DNA from: Salticus scenicus
Lineage: Eukaryota; Arthropoda; Arachnida; Araneae; Salticidae
Length of the DNA stretch: 64,000 nucleotides
Assembly: GCA_963930645.1 (NCBI GenBank)
Contig: OZ005650.1
Coordinates: 227,932,188-227,996,187 of the forward strand
Reading direction: 5' to 3'
This document shows positions 34,751-47,943 of the stretch, one piece after another; the stretch's first letter is position 1; the number at the start of each line of letters is the position of its first letter. Under the pieces are notes generated by a model. That model was given only the letters and a program-made list of their open reading frames with translations, was not told the origin of the DNA and ran no database searches. Made by a program: the position numbers and the translations under genes.

Positions 34751-37205
34751 CTAGCAGGCTACGCCCGCTTCTCTGGTCACTATTTTTAAATGAATAACAA
34801 TAATTAATGAATTCTCAAAATTGCATTAATTTTTATCATGTGATAAAAAAAAGAGAAAAAAAAATTCTGATCGGGAAAAATGTCGCACCGAGTCCCCACT
34901 GCCTTCGGCAGTGTAGACCCAAGCGCTGCGCGCACGTATTCCTTCACCATCCTTATGACTTCTCAAAATTCCATGTTATTACTCATAAACTTTCATTCTT
35001 AAGAAAAGGAATTAAAAAATATATCATTTAGCATCGGGTAAAAACTCACAGCGGGACCCTACTGCCTTCGGCAGCGCAGACCCATGCGCGCTGCGCGCGC
35101 ACGTTTGAGGATGTACGTGCGCTGTACACGCATATTCCTTCTCAACTCAAAATTTTATTAAGAAAATAAAATTAAAAAAAAATCTTTTATCATCCGGTAA
35201 AAACTCGCACCGGGGCCCACCTGCGTGCCTATTCCTTCCCCACCCTTCCAGCCCCTCCTAATTAACTTACATATACCAATTTTGAACGGTCTTTTTCAAT
35301 TAGCTGAGATGCAAAAGAAAACCTGATCAGGACACCTTAAAATTGTAAATCAGGTGAAATCTCGAATTCCACTTTCGATAATGTAAAAGAAGTTTAAAAT
35401 ATCTTTCGAATGATGTATTAGAAATAATTTAATCATAATTAGAATTTGAAATATTGAAATTTAAAAATATTACAGCGCCATCTGGCGGTAGAAATTTCTG
35501 TAATCTATTGTTCCATTCCAGGTCAACAAAGCTTTCAAATGCTGTATTACTCATGAAATTATTTTAATTAGTAGATGAGATACAAAAGAAAACCTAATCA
35601 GGACACCTCAAAACGTGTAAATCGGGTGAAATCTCGAATTCCATTTTCGATAATGTAAAAGTACTTTAAAATGTGTATCAACTAAAATAAGCTTTCAAAT
35701 GATGTATTACTTATGAACTTTCTTTAATTAATAACTGAGATAAAAAAAAAAACTGATTCAGGAGACCTCAAAACGTGTAAATCTGGTGAAAACTTTCGAT
35801 AATTTAAATGAACTTTAAAATATCTTTCGAATGATATATTAAAAATAATTTAATCATAATTAGAAATTGAAATATTGAAATTTTAAAATATTACAGCGCC
35901 ATCTGGCGGTACAAATTTCTGTATTCCACTGTTCTATTCCAAATCAAAAAAGCTTTCTAATGATGTATTACTTATGAAATTATTTTAATTAGTAGCTGAG
36001 ATACAAAAGAAAACCTAATCAGGACACCTCAAAACGTGTAAATCGGGTGAAATCTCGAATTCCATTTTCGATAATGTAAAAGTACTTTAAAATGTGTATC
36101 GAATGACGTATTAAAAAAAAATAATAATCATAATTAGAATTTGAAATACACGTATTAGAATAAAATTTCATTTGCAATTAAATGTAAATTAAAATGTATT
36201 TTTTATTTTTCCCCTCCGAAATTTCTCTCAGTAATCCGACTTATCCCTGGTTTTCTCCGAAACTTGCATAATTCCGGGCTATTTAACGTTACATCCTTAG
36301 TACGATATGTGAGCAGAAATTCGAATTCGAAACTCTGCAAAATATTAAAGAATAATGGTGTTCTGGGTATTCCGTTGTTTTCTCCGAAACTCCCGTTCCT
36401 TTTCTACATCTTTGCCCCTTCGCTATCCCCCCCCCTTTCCGCCGATAATAATAATTTTACACTCGAAAATATTCGCATTCGATTTACCCTGCCTTAAAAT
36501 CTAAATATAGCAACCAATTTCAAACGCAGTAACTCTTTTTTTTAAATTTTTACCCCCTTTCCCCCTCCCTCAAGCCCTTCCTAATAATCGTAGTCTTTCA
36601 AAAATATTCACAATCGAATTATCGGGCATTAAAACCAAATACTACGAAATTTCAACGGTATATCTCAATTTAAAACACTGCAAAGTATAAAAGAAAATTT
36701 AATCTTTTTCCAATAAATACGTCATTTTTTTATTCATTCATATATTTTCATGAAAATTGAACAGTAGTTTTATAGTATGCTGTCTAGGCCAAATATTAAT
36801 TTAAATGTAACGTGAATGAAAATTTGAAAAAGTTTGAAAATTGCAATTTTTATCCCCACTACAAAACATGTGATATCTTAATTGGTTACATCCATTTCCT
36901 TTTTTATCGCAGACAATTGTCTCGCATGTCTTTTGTTTCCGATCGAGACAGCTTAGAAAATCGTCTGCTGATAGAATGTTTCTTTTTTGATCATTTTTTG
37001 GATCAACATGGGTCTACATTTTAATTAATATCTCCGGAACTAATTAAAATTTTTAAATTCTGTTTTCACTATCAACTCGGGAAGGCTTCTGAGCACCCGT
37101 ATGTCAAATTTTATACTTCTGCGTTCAGTAGGGGCTGAACGTATACATGCTCAGACAGACAGACAGAGAGACAGACAGACAGACATATTCTTTTATTATT
37201 ATAGA
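34751..37205 (-). mobile_element. Complete non-autonomous Helitron (~2.45 kb)
   Basis: On the minus strand it begins TCTATAATAATAAAAG (5' end, 37205) and ends with a hairpin and CTAG (34751) before host T. It contains the same two arrays as 1-1408 in reverse: hairpin units (34860-35280) and ~250-bp units (35290-36180). A perfect GCGCCATCTGGCGG site occurs at 35474 and 35896. A region to 36780 holds low-complexity ORFs, and a CAGA microsatellite (37150-37183) lies near the 5' end. No Rep/helicase ORF is present. The 5' end directly touches the 3' end of the next Helitron. Confidence 0.78.
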
Positions 37206-38949
37206 CTAGCCGCCTTCGGCGACCAGCTGGTTCGCGATCCCTGAAAAATCCGACATCACGAAACTCCCGCTCGGTCGCGCCTGCGGCGCCTTTTTCCTGT
37301 TTCAGGTCTAATAACAGCTTATTGATAAATCGTGAAAATAGCTTATTGAAATCACAGTAAATTTCCCGTGCGGTAGCGCCTTCGGCGCACTTTTGCCTTT
37401 TCAATATCTGAAACAGCCTGTTCGCTCACCATGTTATGATCTTTCAAATTTCTGACTTTAGCTAAGTCTCGCTCGTTGGCGCCTGCGGCGCCTTATCTCC
37501 GTTTTCGAACTTACAACAACTTCCTCGCTCATTAGAATTTGAAATATTGAAATTTTAAAATATTACAGCGCCATCTGGCGTTGAAATTTCTGTAATATAT
37601 TGTTCAATTCCAAATCAACAAAGCTTTCAAATAATGTATTACTTATGAAATTATTTTAATTAGTAGCTGAGATACAAAAGAAAACCTAATCAGGACACCT
37701 TAAAACGTGTAAATCAGGTGAATCTCGAATTCCACTTTCGATAATATAAAAATGAAATTATACTAATTAGAAGCTGAAATACAAAGATAATACAAACATT
37801 TTTTTAAGAGATTTGTGTCTGACTTATCTGTGGTTTTCTCCAAAACTTGCTTAATTCCGGGCTATATACCGTTAAAAATTATTAGTACGAAATGTGAGCG
37901 AAAATCTGAATTTGAAACTCTGTAAAATATAAAAGAATAAAAATTTTCTGGTTTTTCCGTAGCCTTCTCCAAAAGTTTCGTACAGAATTTGAACGGCTTA
38001 AATCATTTTAATAGCCTGCAATAAAAATACTTTAAAATATCTTTTGAATGATGTATTATGTATTACAATAATGAATATCTTTGATATATTTTAGACTCAA
38101 AATGGCTAATCTATCAAGGGCGATTAACGATTTCTATTGAAATCTGTCTAAAATATAAGAATTCCAAAACTGCTTTTTTACAACCGAATTCATAAAAAAA
38201 GGAAAAAAAAAAAAAAAAAAATCAATATTATTCTGTTAAAAGTAACTTTTGGTAACAGATGAAATAAAAATGAATTTAAATAAATATAATATGTCTATTT
38301 ATTTTATTTTTAAAGCTATACTTTAGATTTTTTAACTGCATACAGCTGAGCCATAATGACGGGCAATTTCGAAGTTCTGCTTTTGATGGATTTAAAATTG
38401 AAAAAATTCAAAAACTGCTTTTTTTATTTCCACTACTTTGTCACGTGGGCGAAAAACGAAAAACATTTTTCGTTGTACACTTCCCTGGCACTGAAGAATC
38501 TTTGATAAGTGAAATAATTAAGTGTTCTCCTGTTGCCAATTAAATTTCATACTTTAGTTAATTTTAAAAAATCTAATTGCTGTAGAGATAAACCACTTGC
38601 ACTCTTAGATTCGGAAAAAAATCCCCTTTCGTTTGGTACAAAATTCGTAACGATCGGACTAATATTTCTAATTTATTTTCCACTATTTCTGTTTTTAACT
38701 TCGTTAAAATATCTATTTTTATGCAATCGCGGTTTACATTTTAATTAATATCTCCGCAACTAATTAAAAATTTTAAATTCTGTTTTCACTATGCATTCGG
38801 GCAGGTTTCGGAGCACCCGTATGTCAAATTTTGTACTTCTGCGTTCAATAGGGGCTGAACGTATAGATACTCAGACAGACGGACAGACAGACAGACAGAG
38901 AGACAGACAGACAGAGAGACAGACAGACATCTTCCTTTATTATTATAGA
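37206..38949 (-). mobile_element. Second non-autonomous Helitron, head-to-tail with the first
   Basis: On the minus strand it begins TCTATAATAATAAAGG (5' end, 38949, host A before it) and ends ...GGCGGCTAG at 37206, with the next base being the T that starts the neighbouring copy. Its 5' ~190 bp (38760-38949) matches 37020-37205. Its 3' part differs: it has hairpin words GCGCC-TTC-GGCGC (37377) and gcctgcggcgcc (37281, 37480) and one ~250-bp unit (37540-37760). No transposase is present. Confidence 0.75.
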
Positions 38950-39100
38950 TAGATAATCACTGATGCCATTAAAAATCATAATTTTTCTATAAATAAAAAT
39001 GTCAAAATTTCGGAAGAAATACATATTGTATTTAATTAAAATATAAATTATAAACATTAAAAAATTAAATAAAAATATTTCAACGAGTTAATTTACTTAA

Positions 39101-39327
39101 CCCTTTATATCCCAAATTACCTTATTTTTCGAAAAATAGTTTGAAACTTTTTTATTATATTTTTTTGCTCCATGAGAAACATCTCATATTAAATTTACCT
39201 TAAACTATAGCTGAACTACAGGGAATTTGAAGTTCCGATGAAATCCTGCAGTAAATTTAGGCTATAATGAGGATTATGCTCTTCTTTTGTTTGATGGAAC
39301 TTTAAAGTCCCGGTGGGATACAAAGGG
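39101..39327. mobile_element. piggyBac-like MITE with TTAA duplication
   Basis: TTAA flanks both sides (39097-39100; 39328-39331). The ends are CCCTTTATATCCCA and, inverted, TGGGATACAAAGGG (13 of 14 match). 227 bp, non-coding. The CCCT start plus TTAA target is the piggyBac pattern. Confidence 0.75.
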
Positions 39328-39331
39328 TTAA

Positions 39332-40825
39332 AATCAATTTAAATCAAGAATGTTTTGTTTAATTTTATAAATGCAGAATATTTTATTAATAAGGAAAATA
39401 ATCTTTATTTGATTATTCTAACAAAGCAAAATGTGCAGTTTTTATCGAATATGTTGAAATTAGTTGAAAAACAACAAAATTAATTTTCATGAACTAAAAA
39501 AATAATTTCACGCTCGATTATAAGAAATGTATTTCAAAATTTATTGCTTCTTGCCAGTTCAAATTACTAAACACTGATCTACATAAAATTAAAAACAAAT
39601 TTTTTCTACTCTCACCACGTGATATTAATATAAATTTGAAACGTCTCCAAGAAAAATAGAGCTGAAATTTTTTTACTCTTTATTGTATAACCATGTATTC
39701 GTTTATTTATTTGTATTATTCATTTCTCTCGACGTAATTTAATTCCAAATATTTAATTTATCATTAACTAGCAAGCCCGTGCGAATTTTTCGCACTTTAT
39801 TTCTTTGTAACATTTAAAATTTAAAATTATTAATATTATTTAATTTTAAAGTTATAAAAACGTCATGTAGTTTACATATATGCATGAGCGAATTTATTAT
39901 TTAACTTTTTTTTTTTTTTTTTTCACGTGAAAGCATATTGTAATCATCGAGGGTGAAAAAGGGATTCCTTTTCATTTGGGAAAAGTCGGCCATTTTACTT
40001 TCTTATGGATATTTTTCCTCGAGTTAATATACACGGGAATACACATAGATAATTTAGCTAATAAACTTTATGAATAATTTATGTACTAAAAGAGAATGAA
40101 AAACTCTAGATACCCATTTTTCATCCTTTTCTTTTTCCTTTTTTTTTATTAACTATACTCTAGTATACTCATATCTGCACAAAACTGACATTCTTTGAGC
40201 ATTTATTATTATACTTCTTTGAGATAAAAATCGTCTGCATTCTTCATGGAAAATAGTTTTAATAAATTATAATTAATAAATAATTTGTATTGCGTAAATT
40301 TGTATAAGATTATATATAGAAGAAAGTCTTGTGGTGTCCACAGCATATTAGTTATGTATTAAAACTTCCGCGGCTGCTAACTACATTTAAAAGAATTTTG
40401 AAAATTTCATTTTACTTACTAATATAAAATCATCTTAAAATTTAAAGAGAGTATTTCATCAAATATAAAGACAGTAATTGTTTCATAAATAATAAAGAAC
40501 TGATTATAAAATTGATATTTTTCATAAATTACTTGAATATAACTTATCTTTGAAAACTTATCCCGTTTCTTTTCATATATTTATTACAACTTACAACACT
40601 TAAAAGCCGTACAATATTTTGGCATTTTAAAAATTCATTAACATTCTACTCGATTATTATTTCCGAGTTTTATACTCCCTATTGTCTGATGCCAAAACAT
40701 TTTTCGGCATCAAAATTCTTTGCACGATAACATGGGGATGATGGATCTATATAAAATACTATTTCTATGCATTTTATACTGGGGGGGGGGGGGATAATAA
40801 TTCGTAATTTTATTTATTTATTTAC

Positions 40826-40864
<39 letters not shown>

Positions 40865-41706
40865 TTTTTTTTTTTGGCAACAATTAAAAAATTATATGTC
40901 CATTTTTAAAACTTCTACCAAGTTATTATTTTCATATTTTAATTAATTTTAAAAAATCTAATGAAAATTTCGTTACAAATAAGGTACCAAATGAAAGGGG
41001 AATTTTTTCTGAATCCGTCTGTTTAATTAACTTATCGATCGGACAATTAATTTTTTTTTAAATCAACTAAAGTATGGAAAGCTGGTGGCAACTTGCGTCA
41101 ACACACAGACAAACAGACTCAAAAATCTCTTAGCCATTAATATATATAGAGAGATATTTTCCACGACGCATTAAAATTCCACATATTAAGGAGATTTTTC
41201 CGTTAAGTTATCTTCCTTCATTATTAATATATATACATTTATATTTTCATTTGAAATGCATCATGGAAAAATTTTTAATTTCTTTATTCCAATCCATTGA
41301 TTAAGCTTTGACATAGCTTTCAGTGGAACTTTTCCTTACGGGAAACTTGAGCTTTTATTATTAAGAATTTTGTATCAAGTATCTTTTTTCCTTTACAAAG
41401 AAAAAAAAAAAAAAACTTTTTTTAACTTCGAGGGCTCTAGACATGTTACAGCTACAAGATTGTTTTCAGGAAACTTTACAAGAAAATAATAATAATAACA
41501 AATAAATAAACAACCAATCATAGAAAATTACAATATTAATATAAAAAATGTTTTTGTAGTGCATATATTATTGAAAACGGCATGACGCTTCAAAAAAAAA
41601 GCATATAATTTATAAAATATGCAATCAATTTTTTACATATTTTTTTTCTCTTTCAACCCCCCCCCCCCTCCACACACATCAAAATAAATAAAGAACAAAA
41701 CTCTAT

Positions 41707-41748
<42 letters not shown>

Positions 41749-42899
41749 GAACGACTAATTTTAAATGTTTTTATTTTGTTTCAATCTACTTGTCTTAACT
41801 ATTATATAAAGTTTATTTATTTATTTGTTTTTATAATTATCTTAACTTTTAAAGATAGTTCTTAGGGGATGTATTTAAAGAGATTTCATGTGCTGCATCT
41901 TTTTCAGGAACACATAAATCTGAGGAAAATAGATGCGTTTTATTAGTATTATACATAAATTAAACTTTAAAATTTTCAGTCTTAACTCTACTTAGAAATA
42001 TCTATGAGCTTATTTTTTCTGAAAAATAGAGCAGTGTTTCCTTTTTCCCTCAAAAATCATCGTAATTTAGCTGAGAGGTATGTCTGGGTAAAGGATTGTC
42101 AACTTCTATTGTGATAAGATATTTCCATTGTATTGATACACGCCTCTTTCAACAAAGAGATTAGCCCTCTGTGTGCGGGGGAAAAATATTTCTTCTCAAC
42201 TCTAGAGCTCCTAAAGTGCAACGCTGAATTCTAAAGACAGGTGTTTCTTTTTTAGTATACCGTAAACATTTCAGGTATTTTTATTGCAACCACAGAAAGA
42301 AATGCGTAACGTCGAAAGGGTTAAAATACGCTTAATTCAACTTTAGATTAAAAATGTAACTGTGTACATCATAATATTCCTCATGACTATTATAAAAGGC
42401 TCTCAAACCTGAAAAACAAGCTAAAATTTCTTAAATATATAATTTTGAATTATGAGTGTATCTGGCAGAAAAGAACAACTCAATGACTGGGTATATCCAT
42501 TAGTGACAATCAGATGGTTAATTGTTTTGAGCAATATATTTTCCAACTCCAACTGATCATCAGAGGACTAAGAATGAGCTTTATTATATTAACACATGTG
42601 CAACACACAAGCAGTATCTATTTAAGGATTATATTTTAATCAAGGAGGGTGAACTGAAACTGATGATAACATGTACCTGCTGTTAAAACCTGTTAATTGG
42701 TATTTGTGTTTATTGTACATTTAAGATAGTATGTTATTTTGTTTGAGTGATGCAACTTGTTTTTGTTCATAGATTATTGTATTATGAAACATACACATGT
42801 GTAACTAAATGTTATATTTCCCAATAGTTAATTGTTGATATTTTATATATTTATTAAAACTTAATTATGTTAAATTTCTTTTTGCTCATGTGCCTGCTC
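39332..42899. other. AT-rich non-coding DNA with relics and microsatellites
   Basis: At 40190-40370 there is a diverged copy of 12440-12630. A G-run lies at 40780-40793, a TTA repeat at 40828-40863, and a TA repeat at 41707-41747. At 42161-42324 a TTAG+CCCT start and a gaaaggg+TTAA end could mark a further degenerate TTAA MITE. No gene is seen. Confidence 0.5.
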
Positions 42900-43340
42900 A
42901 AATGTTAAGAAAAATACACGGTGATTATAATTAAAGTGACCTTTTTAGACCTTTATATATCATGTGATATTAGATGTATTTTGTTAAAACTTAGTACATG
43001 TTTTGTGTGGACTAAGGGAAAGCGAAATCTAAAATAAGAATTAAGGGCTTAAATTTTGAACATGAGGTAGCGCATTTCGTGCAATGTAGAAAAAAGTTTT
43101 TGCAAGTTGCATTTCAAAGCATTTTCAAAAGGCAGTAATTAATATCATAAAATCATTCTTTTAAGGAAGAAGAATATTAAATTTAAATGGAGAGTTGGGT
43201 ATGCTGTGGGGAAGATAGCGGAAACTAATATTGCTACAAAAAATACTGTCTGTCTGGTATGGAGAAAGTAGCTCGTAAAGAAATAGGCAGGTTCTAGTCA
43301 ATGTATGCACTTTATTTAGAAACAAAAGATTAAAAATTGA
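42900..43340 (+). mobile_element. Transposon end remnant
   Basis: Begins with acggtgattataattaaagt at 42918, a terminus-like sequence, followed by ~400 bp of decayed former coding-like sequence (gagttgggtatgctgtgggg at about 43195). No ORF survives. A TA repeat follows (43374-43415). Confidence 0.4.
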
Positions 43341-43372
43341 TTAAAACAAGGGAAAAATATTGCAAAACTGTT

Positions 43373-43415
<43 letters not shown>

Positions 43416-43419
<4 letters not shown>

Positions 43420-44259
43420 TAAATATTTGTTATTTTAATAACGAAAAGTGACATACTTGAAATAATGTGGATATATCTTTTAGTTAGGGAACAACTGACT
43501 CTCATCATCACTTTGATGCTATTTCTCTGGTTTGGCAAATCTGCTTCTGCTGTTATTTTTGTTCAAGAACACAGCACCATATCATGTCCAAATTTTGGTT
43601 GGATTTGGTACAGTTAGTTACATTTGTTGGATAAAATTTTGACCATTTCTATAGTGATTGCATAAATATATTTCTTCTTAATTATCAAGGTTTTTAAGTG
43701 TTTTTAAATCAATAAAGATACAGTCTAAATGTTAGCTAACGAACAAAGATATGATTGTGTCGAACACAGCTAAAATTTAGATGTGCAATGGTGCTGCCAC
43801 GTTTATCTGAAAGTAACAGCAGAAGAGAAGTTGCTTACCAAATCAGAGGAAGATCATCATAGCAATGATGAAGTTTGGGGCCCCAGTTGGAAGGTCTACA
43901 CACACTACTTAAAGTATATAATTTTTATTTTTAAATTACTATCTATTTTGATAAAGTTAAGTTTTAACTAAGTTTTAAATGTGGCTAAAAGTTGATACCA
44001 AATTAGATTGCACCCAGTGTGTATCAAATTAGTCATGCTTTAAAGTATTTAAGACATAAAATCAGTGGCATATAGGGGCCGATGGGCTGCAGCCCCTTCC
44101 AAAATTTTGCAGAAAGTTTAAAAAAATAAAGATTAAGAATAATATGCATGAATTCTGTACATTGGGAAACATTATTAAACTTAACTCAGCCCTCCCCGAA
44201 ATAAATCCTGAATATGCCCCTGTATGAAATAAATTAATTTTGAAAATAGGATTTTGGAA
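43416..44259. other. Non-coding DNA
   Basis: The short ORF at 43783-43971 has no recognisable domain. Nothing else is seen. Confidence 0.5.
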
Positions 44260-44263
44260 TTAA

Positions 44264-44499
44264 TCCTCGCTTTCCCAAGATCAAGGCATTACTGCAGAAA
44301 AATTGCTTTCAGGTGCCGCTCGGCACGTTTGCCGAAAATCACCAGTGCGGCACTGCACTTTTTTGTATTGTTTTTTAGAAGTTGCAGCACTCCACTGATT
44401 ATGTTTGCTATTTCTGACGAATTAGTGCACTTTTCGAATGAGGCGGGGTAAACTAAATTTCATCTTCAAAATGGGGTCAAAATCTTAGGAAAGCGAGGG
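44264..44499. mobile_element. piggyBac-like MITE with TTAA duplication
   Basis: TTAA flanks at 44260-44263 and 44500-44503. The left end is TCCTCGCTTTCCCAAGAT; the right end, inverted, reads CCCTCGCTTTCCTAAGAT. The left CCCT has mutated to TCCT. 236 bp. The interior is GC-richer than its surroundings (cggcacgtttgccg, gtgcggcactgcac) and non-coding; the ORF at 44254 only spans it. Confidence 0.8.
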
Positions 44500-44503
44500 T
44501 TAA

Positions 44504-45717
44504 TGAATGTATACGATTATTTCCAATTTGCAATATTTATTTATTCATTTGCATAGAAAATATGTATATTTATTTGTTATATATTTTATTCATTTATTTT
44601 ACAGAAATGTTTTTTTTAACTTGCTAAAGTAAATATGTTTCTTTTTAGGTGTTTTGGAATTAATTGGTGTCGAAGATCAAAATAAATTTGGAAGAAAAAA
44701 AGAATTTTTAATTTTTATATATTTTATTTATGTATTTTATACGAATAAATGTTTTAATTTCATTTGCCTACTCAGGGTCAATCCAGACAAGAATTAGTTT
44801 TTTTTATACCTCTTCACGAAATTCCATATTATAAGGCCTCCTTTACAAAATTCATATCCATAAAATAGTCCTCTTCACAGTATTTATAAAATGTGTTATA
44901 TATATGTGTGTATATATATTTTTTCTTTTTCACAAAAAATAAATTAAAAAATCAGAAAAATTTTGATTTTTCCCAAAAGTAGGCCCAAAAAATGAAAATC
45001 TAGATTGACCCCTGTTGTTTTATGCGTCTTCAAAATTTTGAATAGAGTCAAAAAATATATAGATTTTTCTTGCTGGAATATACAGGGTGGTTCAAAAAGT
45101 CCAAGTGGCATGTGTTGTGTCAGGTCATAAAAGTGGGGGGAAAAAAATAATGTCCATAATTAAATGACTCTATTTTAAAGTTGTCTACAGACAAAACAAT
45201 GTTCAGAAAATTATAAAATTTTGTGTATATAGAATTGAGAAGATGGGAATTAATTTGAGCTAATAAAAAATATTTCGTCACCAGAGAGTTTTGTAATTAA
45301 TTGAACATTTAATATACACTTCATATATTATTAGATATTTCAAATACCCAACTCACAAAGGCAAAATTCCCATATGATTAAGGCTGGGGTTTGGGAAGAC
45401 CACAGATTATGAAAGTGATAATTGATGACACATGATTTTTCAGGTTGTCTTAATATCAAGAGTGAAACTTTTCAGGTGCATACCCTAAATTCAAGAATTT
45501 TGAAAATTTTTGGTCTCTGAATTTCATGATAAAATATTTTGTTTTTATGTAAATTTCTTGTTATAAATGCTTAATTTGCCGTAAATATCACTTATTATAG
45601 GTAGTCATTTGGTATATCATTACTGAGTCCTACATAATTTCATGCAAGTAATAGTTTTCAAAGTTATTGCATGTTGGGAAGTTTCACTCCTGTAATGTTT
45701 AGAGGAGCATCATCTTC

Positions 45718-45752
<35 letters not shown>

Positions 45753-46169
45753 TGCATAAGCACTGACATGATTGTAGATCCTGAAAATTTTTATTCTGTA
45801 ACAGTGATGCATTATTATTATTGTGAATTTTATCAATTGAATTTTCTGCCTCATTTTCTTTAATTTATTCTTACATTTCAATCTTTTGCGTTTCCTGGCA
45901 GTAACCATTATACAATTTATTTTTTATTAAATTCCTTTTAAAGAAAAATATTTCTTTTTAAATTTTTTGTATTTATCAGAACAAATTCTTCAAAATAAAA
46001 AAAATCTGTATTGTTTATTATTAATAATGTTTCATTTGCTAAACGAAAAAAGATTTCTCTGTCTTCTGTTGAAATTATTTTTCCTATTGAAATAGCAATC
46101 AAAATGTGACTATATTTGAAAAAGGAGAAAAAAAAAAAAAAAAAAAATGTTAAATTTACAGAAAAAAGC
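44504..46169. other. Non-coding DNA with a possible mariner-type terminus
   Basis: At 45082 cagggtggttcaaaaagtcc resembles a mariner/Tc1 terminal repeat; the other end is not found. A-runs lie at 45721-45750 and 46130-46147. ORFs near these runs are spurious. Confidence 0.45.
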
Positions 46170-46680
46170 TGTCAGCCAGGACGCCAGTAAAAAACTGTTT
46201 TCTTGATGGGATAAAACTTTTTTTAAGAACAGCCAAATTTTGTTATATAAACATAAGAATATCGTTATGTTAACAGAAGTACACTGTAATTTCAAAAGAA
46301 ACAAAGTTTTTGTTCTGTAAAAAATTACAGATTTTTCTGTAAATTTCACAGAACAAAAATTTTTGTTCTGTAAAAGTTACGGATATTTCTGTAAATTTTA
46401 CAGAGAAAAATTTTTTTGTTCCGTAAAAATTACAGATAATTCTGTAAATTTTACAGAGAAAAAAAATTTTTGTTCTGTAAAAATTACAGGTATTTCTGTA
46501 AATTTTACAGAGAAAAAATTTTTTGTTCCGTAAAAGTTACAGATTTTTCTGTAAATTTTTACAGAACTCTCTTTAAAAATAACAGAGTTTTTCTGTTAAG
46601 AATAACGGTTTTCTTGTGTTAATTTGAAACATTTTTTCCCCGTAAAGAAAACGGAATATGATTGGCGTCCTGGGCTGACA
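46170..46680. repeat. Self-complementary 53-bp minisatellite within an inverted repeat
   Basis: Five units start at 46311, 46364, 46417, 46471 and 46524 (TGTTCTGTAA or TGTTCCGTAA), so the period is 53-54 bp. Each unit pairs with itself (TTCTGTAA...TTACAGA). The array lies between TGTCAGCCAGGACGCCA (46170-46186) and its inverse GGCGTCCTGGGCTGACA (46664-46680). It may be a small transposon. Confidence 0.8.
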
Positions 46681-46719
46681 ATTTTTTTCCGTTTTTTTCA
46701 CGAGTTTTTTTTTTACAGT

Positions 46720-47075
46720 GCAACTGTTTCAGGTTCCTACTGTCTTCGGCAGCGTTTATATGATTCAACAGAAAATTTGTTTAACTAACTTCTCGACTAG
46801 CTAGACATTTGAAACTTTCAGAATAGTTCAAAACACGGTGAAAATGCATTTGAAAAATATTTTTAACTAACTGCTTCGGGACCCTGCTGCTTTCGACATC
46901 GTTACCAGTACCAAGCTTGCAATTGATTTTTAACTAACATCCCGGCTAGCTAGCCATTTGAAACTTTTATAATATCTCAAAACACGATAGCAATGAATTT
47001 TTTTAGTACTTGTAGCCAATTGTTCCAGGTTCCCGCTGCCTTCAGTAGCGTTTATATGATTCAACTGAAAATTTA
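46720..47075 (+). repeat. Third copy of the 9775 repeat
   Basis: Two to three units with gctagacatttgaaactttc (near 46801), aaaacacgg and a ctgtcttcggcag hairpin (near 46739), directly after the CTGTAAA minisatellite, the same order as at 9775-10440 reversed. Confidence 0.75.
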
Positions 47076-47935
47076 AAAACATGTTATATAAAAAGTTCTT
47101 TTTATCTTGTAATTATTTTAAAAATAGTCAAATAGTGTTCATGACATCTCAAAATCTGAAAATATATCGAAAATGGTTAATCGAAAATTTTGATCAATTA
47201 AATACTTTCTTTTTACGTATATAAAAGAAAATAAATGCAACAAAGTTATCTAAATTATCTAAAAATGACAATAGAAAACGTAGTTAAAGAAAAACAGGCT
47301 CATAATTTCAATTATAAATTTCTGCTATGAATACAGTGCGCAGTTAAGATTAAAATACATATTAAAAAGTATTTATACTTTTCTGAATGTCTCATATGAG
47401 AAAGTCACGTTTGAATTACTTAAAAAAAAAAATTACAGTTGTCATGCATTTGGGTCATTCTGAAAAAAAAATGGTAAAAACTATGTCCGAGAAAATATGA
47501 TTTTTTATTTAAATAATGATAAAGAATTAAAACGCAACTATGTTTGTTTTTTATTCCCTGTTTATATTTCTTTCATTGAATATTTTTCTTTAAATTCCAG
47601 ATGAAATATAATAGCCACAATAAAATATTTTAATAGATGAAGAGTGAAAAATCTGTTGTCCCAAGCGGAAATTTATAAAATTCAAACATATTTAATACAA
47701 GTTTGTAATGAGTTATAATAATTAGTTTAATGATATAGAACAGAAATACTAATTCTAAAAAGGACTGACAAAAAAGAAAAAATATCACCTTTTATTTGTA
47801 TGAAAAAACGATTTTTTTGTCTGTGTCTCTAATTTTATTCAACTCTGTTATGACCACTCTGTTACAGTAAATAAATAAAAAAAAAATATTTTAATAATTA
47901 TATCAAAGCTGGCAACATTACTGAATTGCCTGAAG
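47076..47935. other. AT-rich non-coding DNA
   Basis: A diverged hairpin-headed repeat start lies at about 47203-47232. The first copy of the CCACTCTGTTACA motif is at 47854-47866. No gene is seen. Confidence 0.5.
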
Positions 47936-47943
47936 GGTTTACC

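Noticed and set aside
42161..42324. Third TTAA MITE
   Set aside because: Only the CCCT/AGGG starts agree; the ends do not pair farther in and one flank is TTAG.
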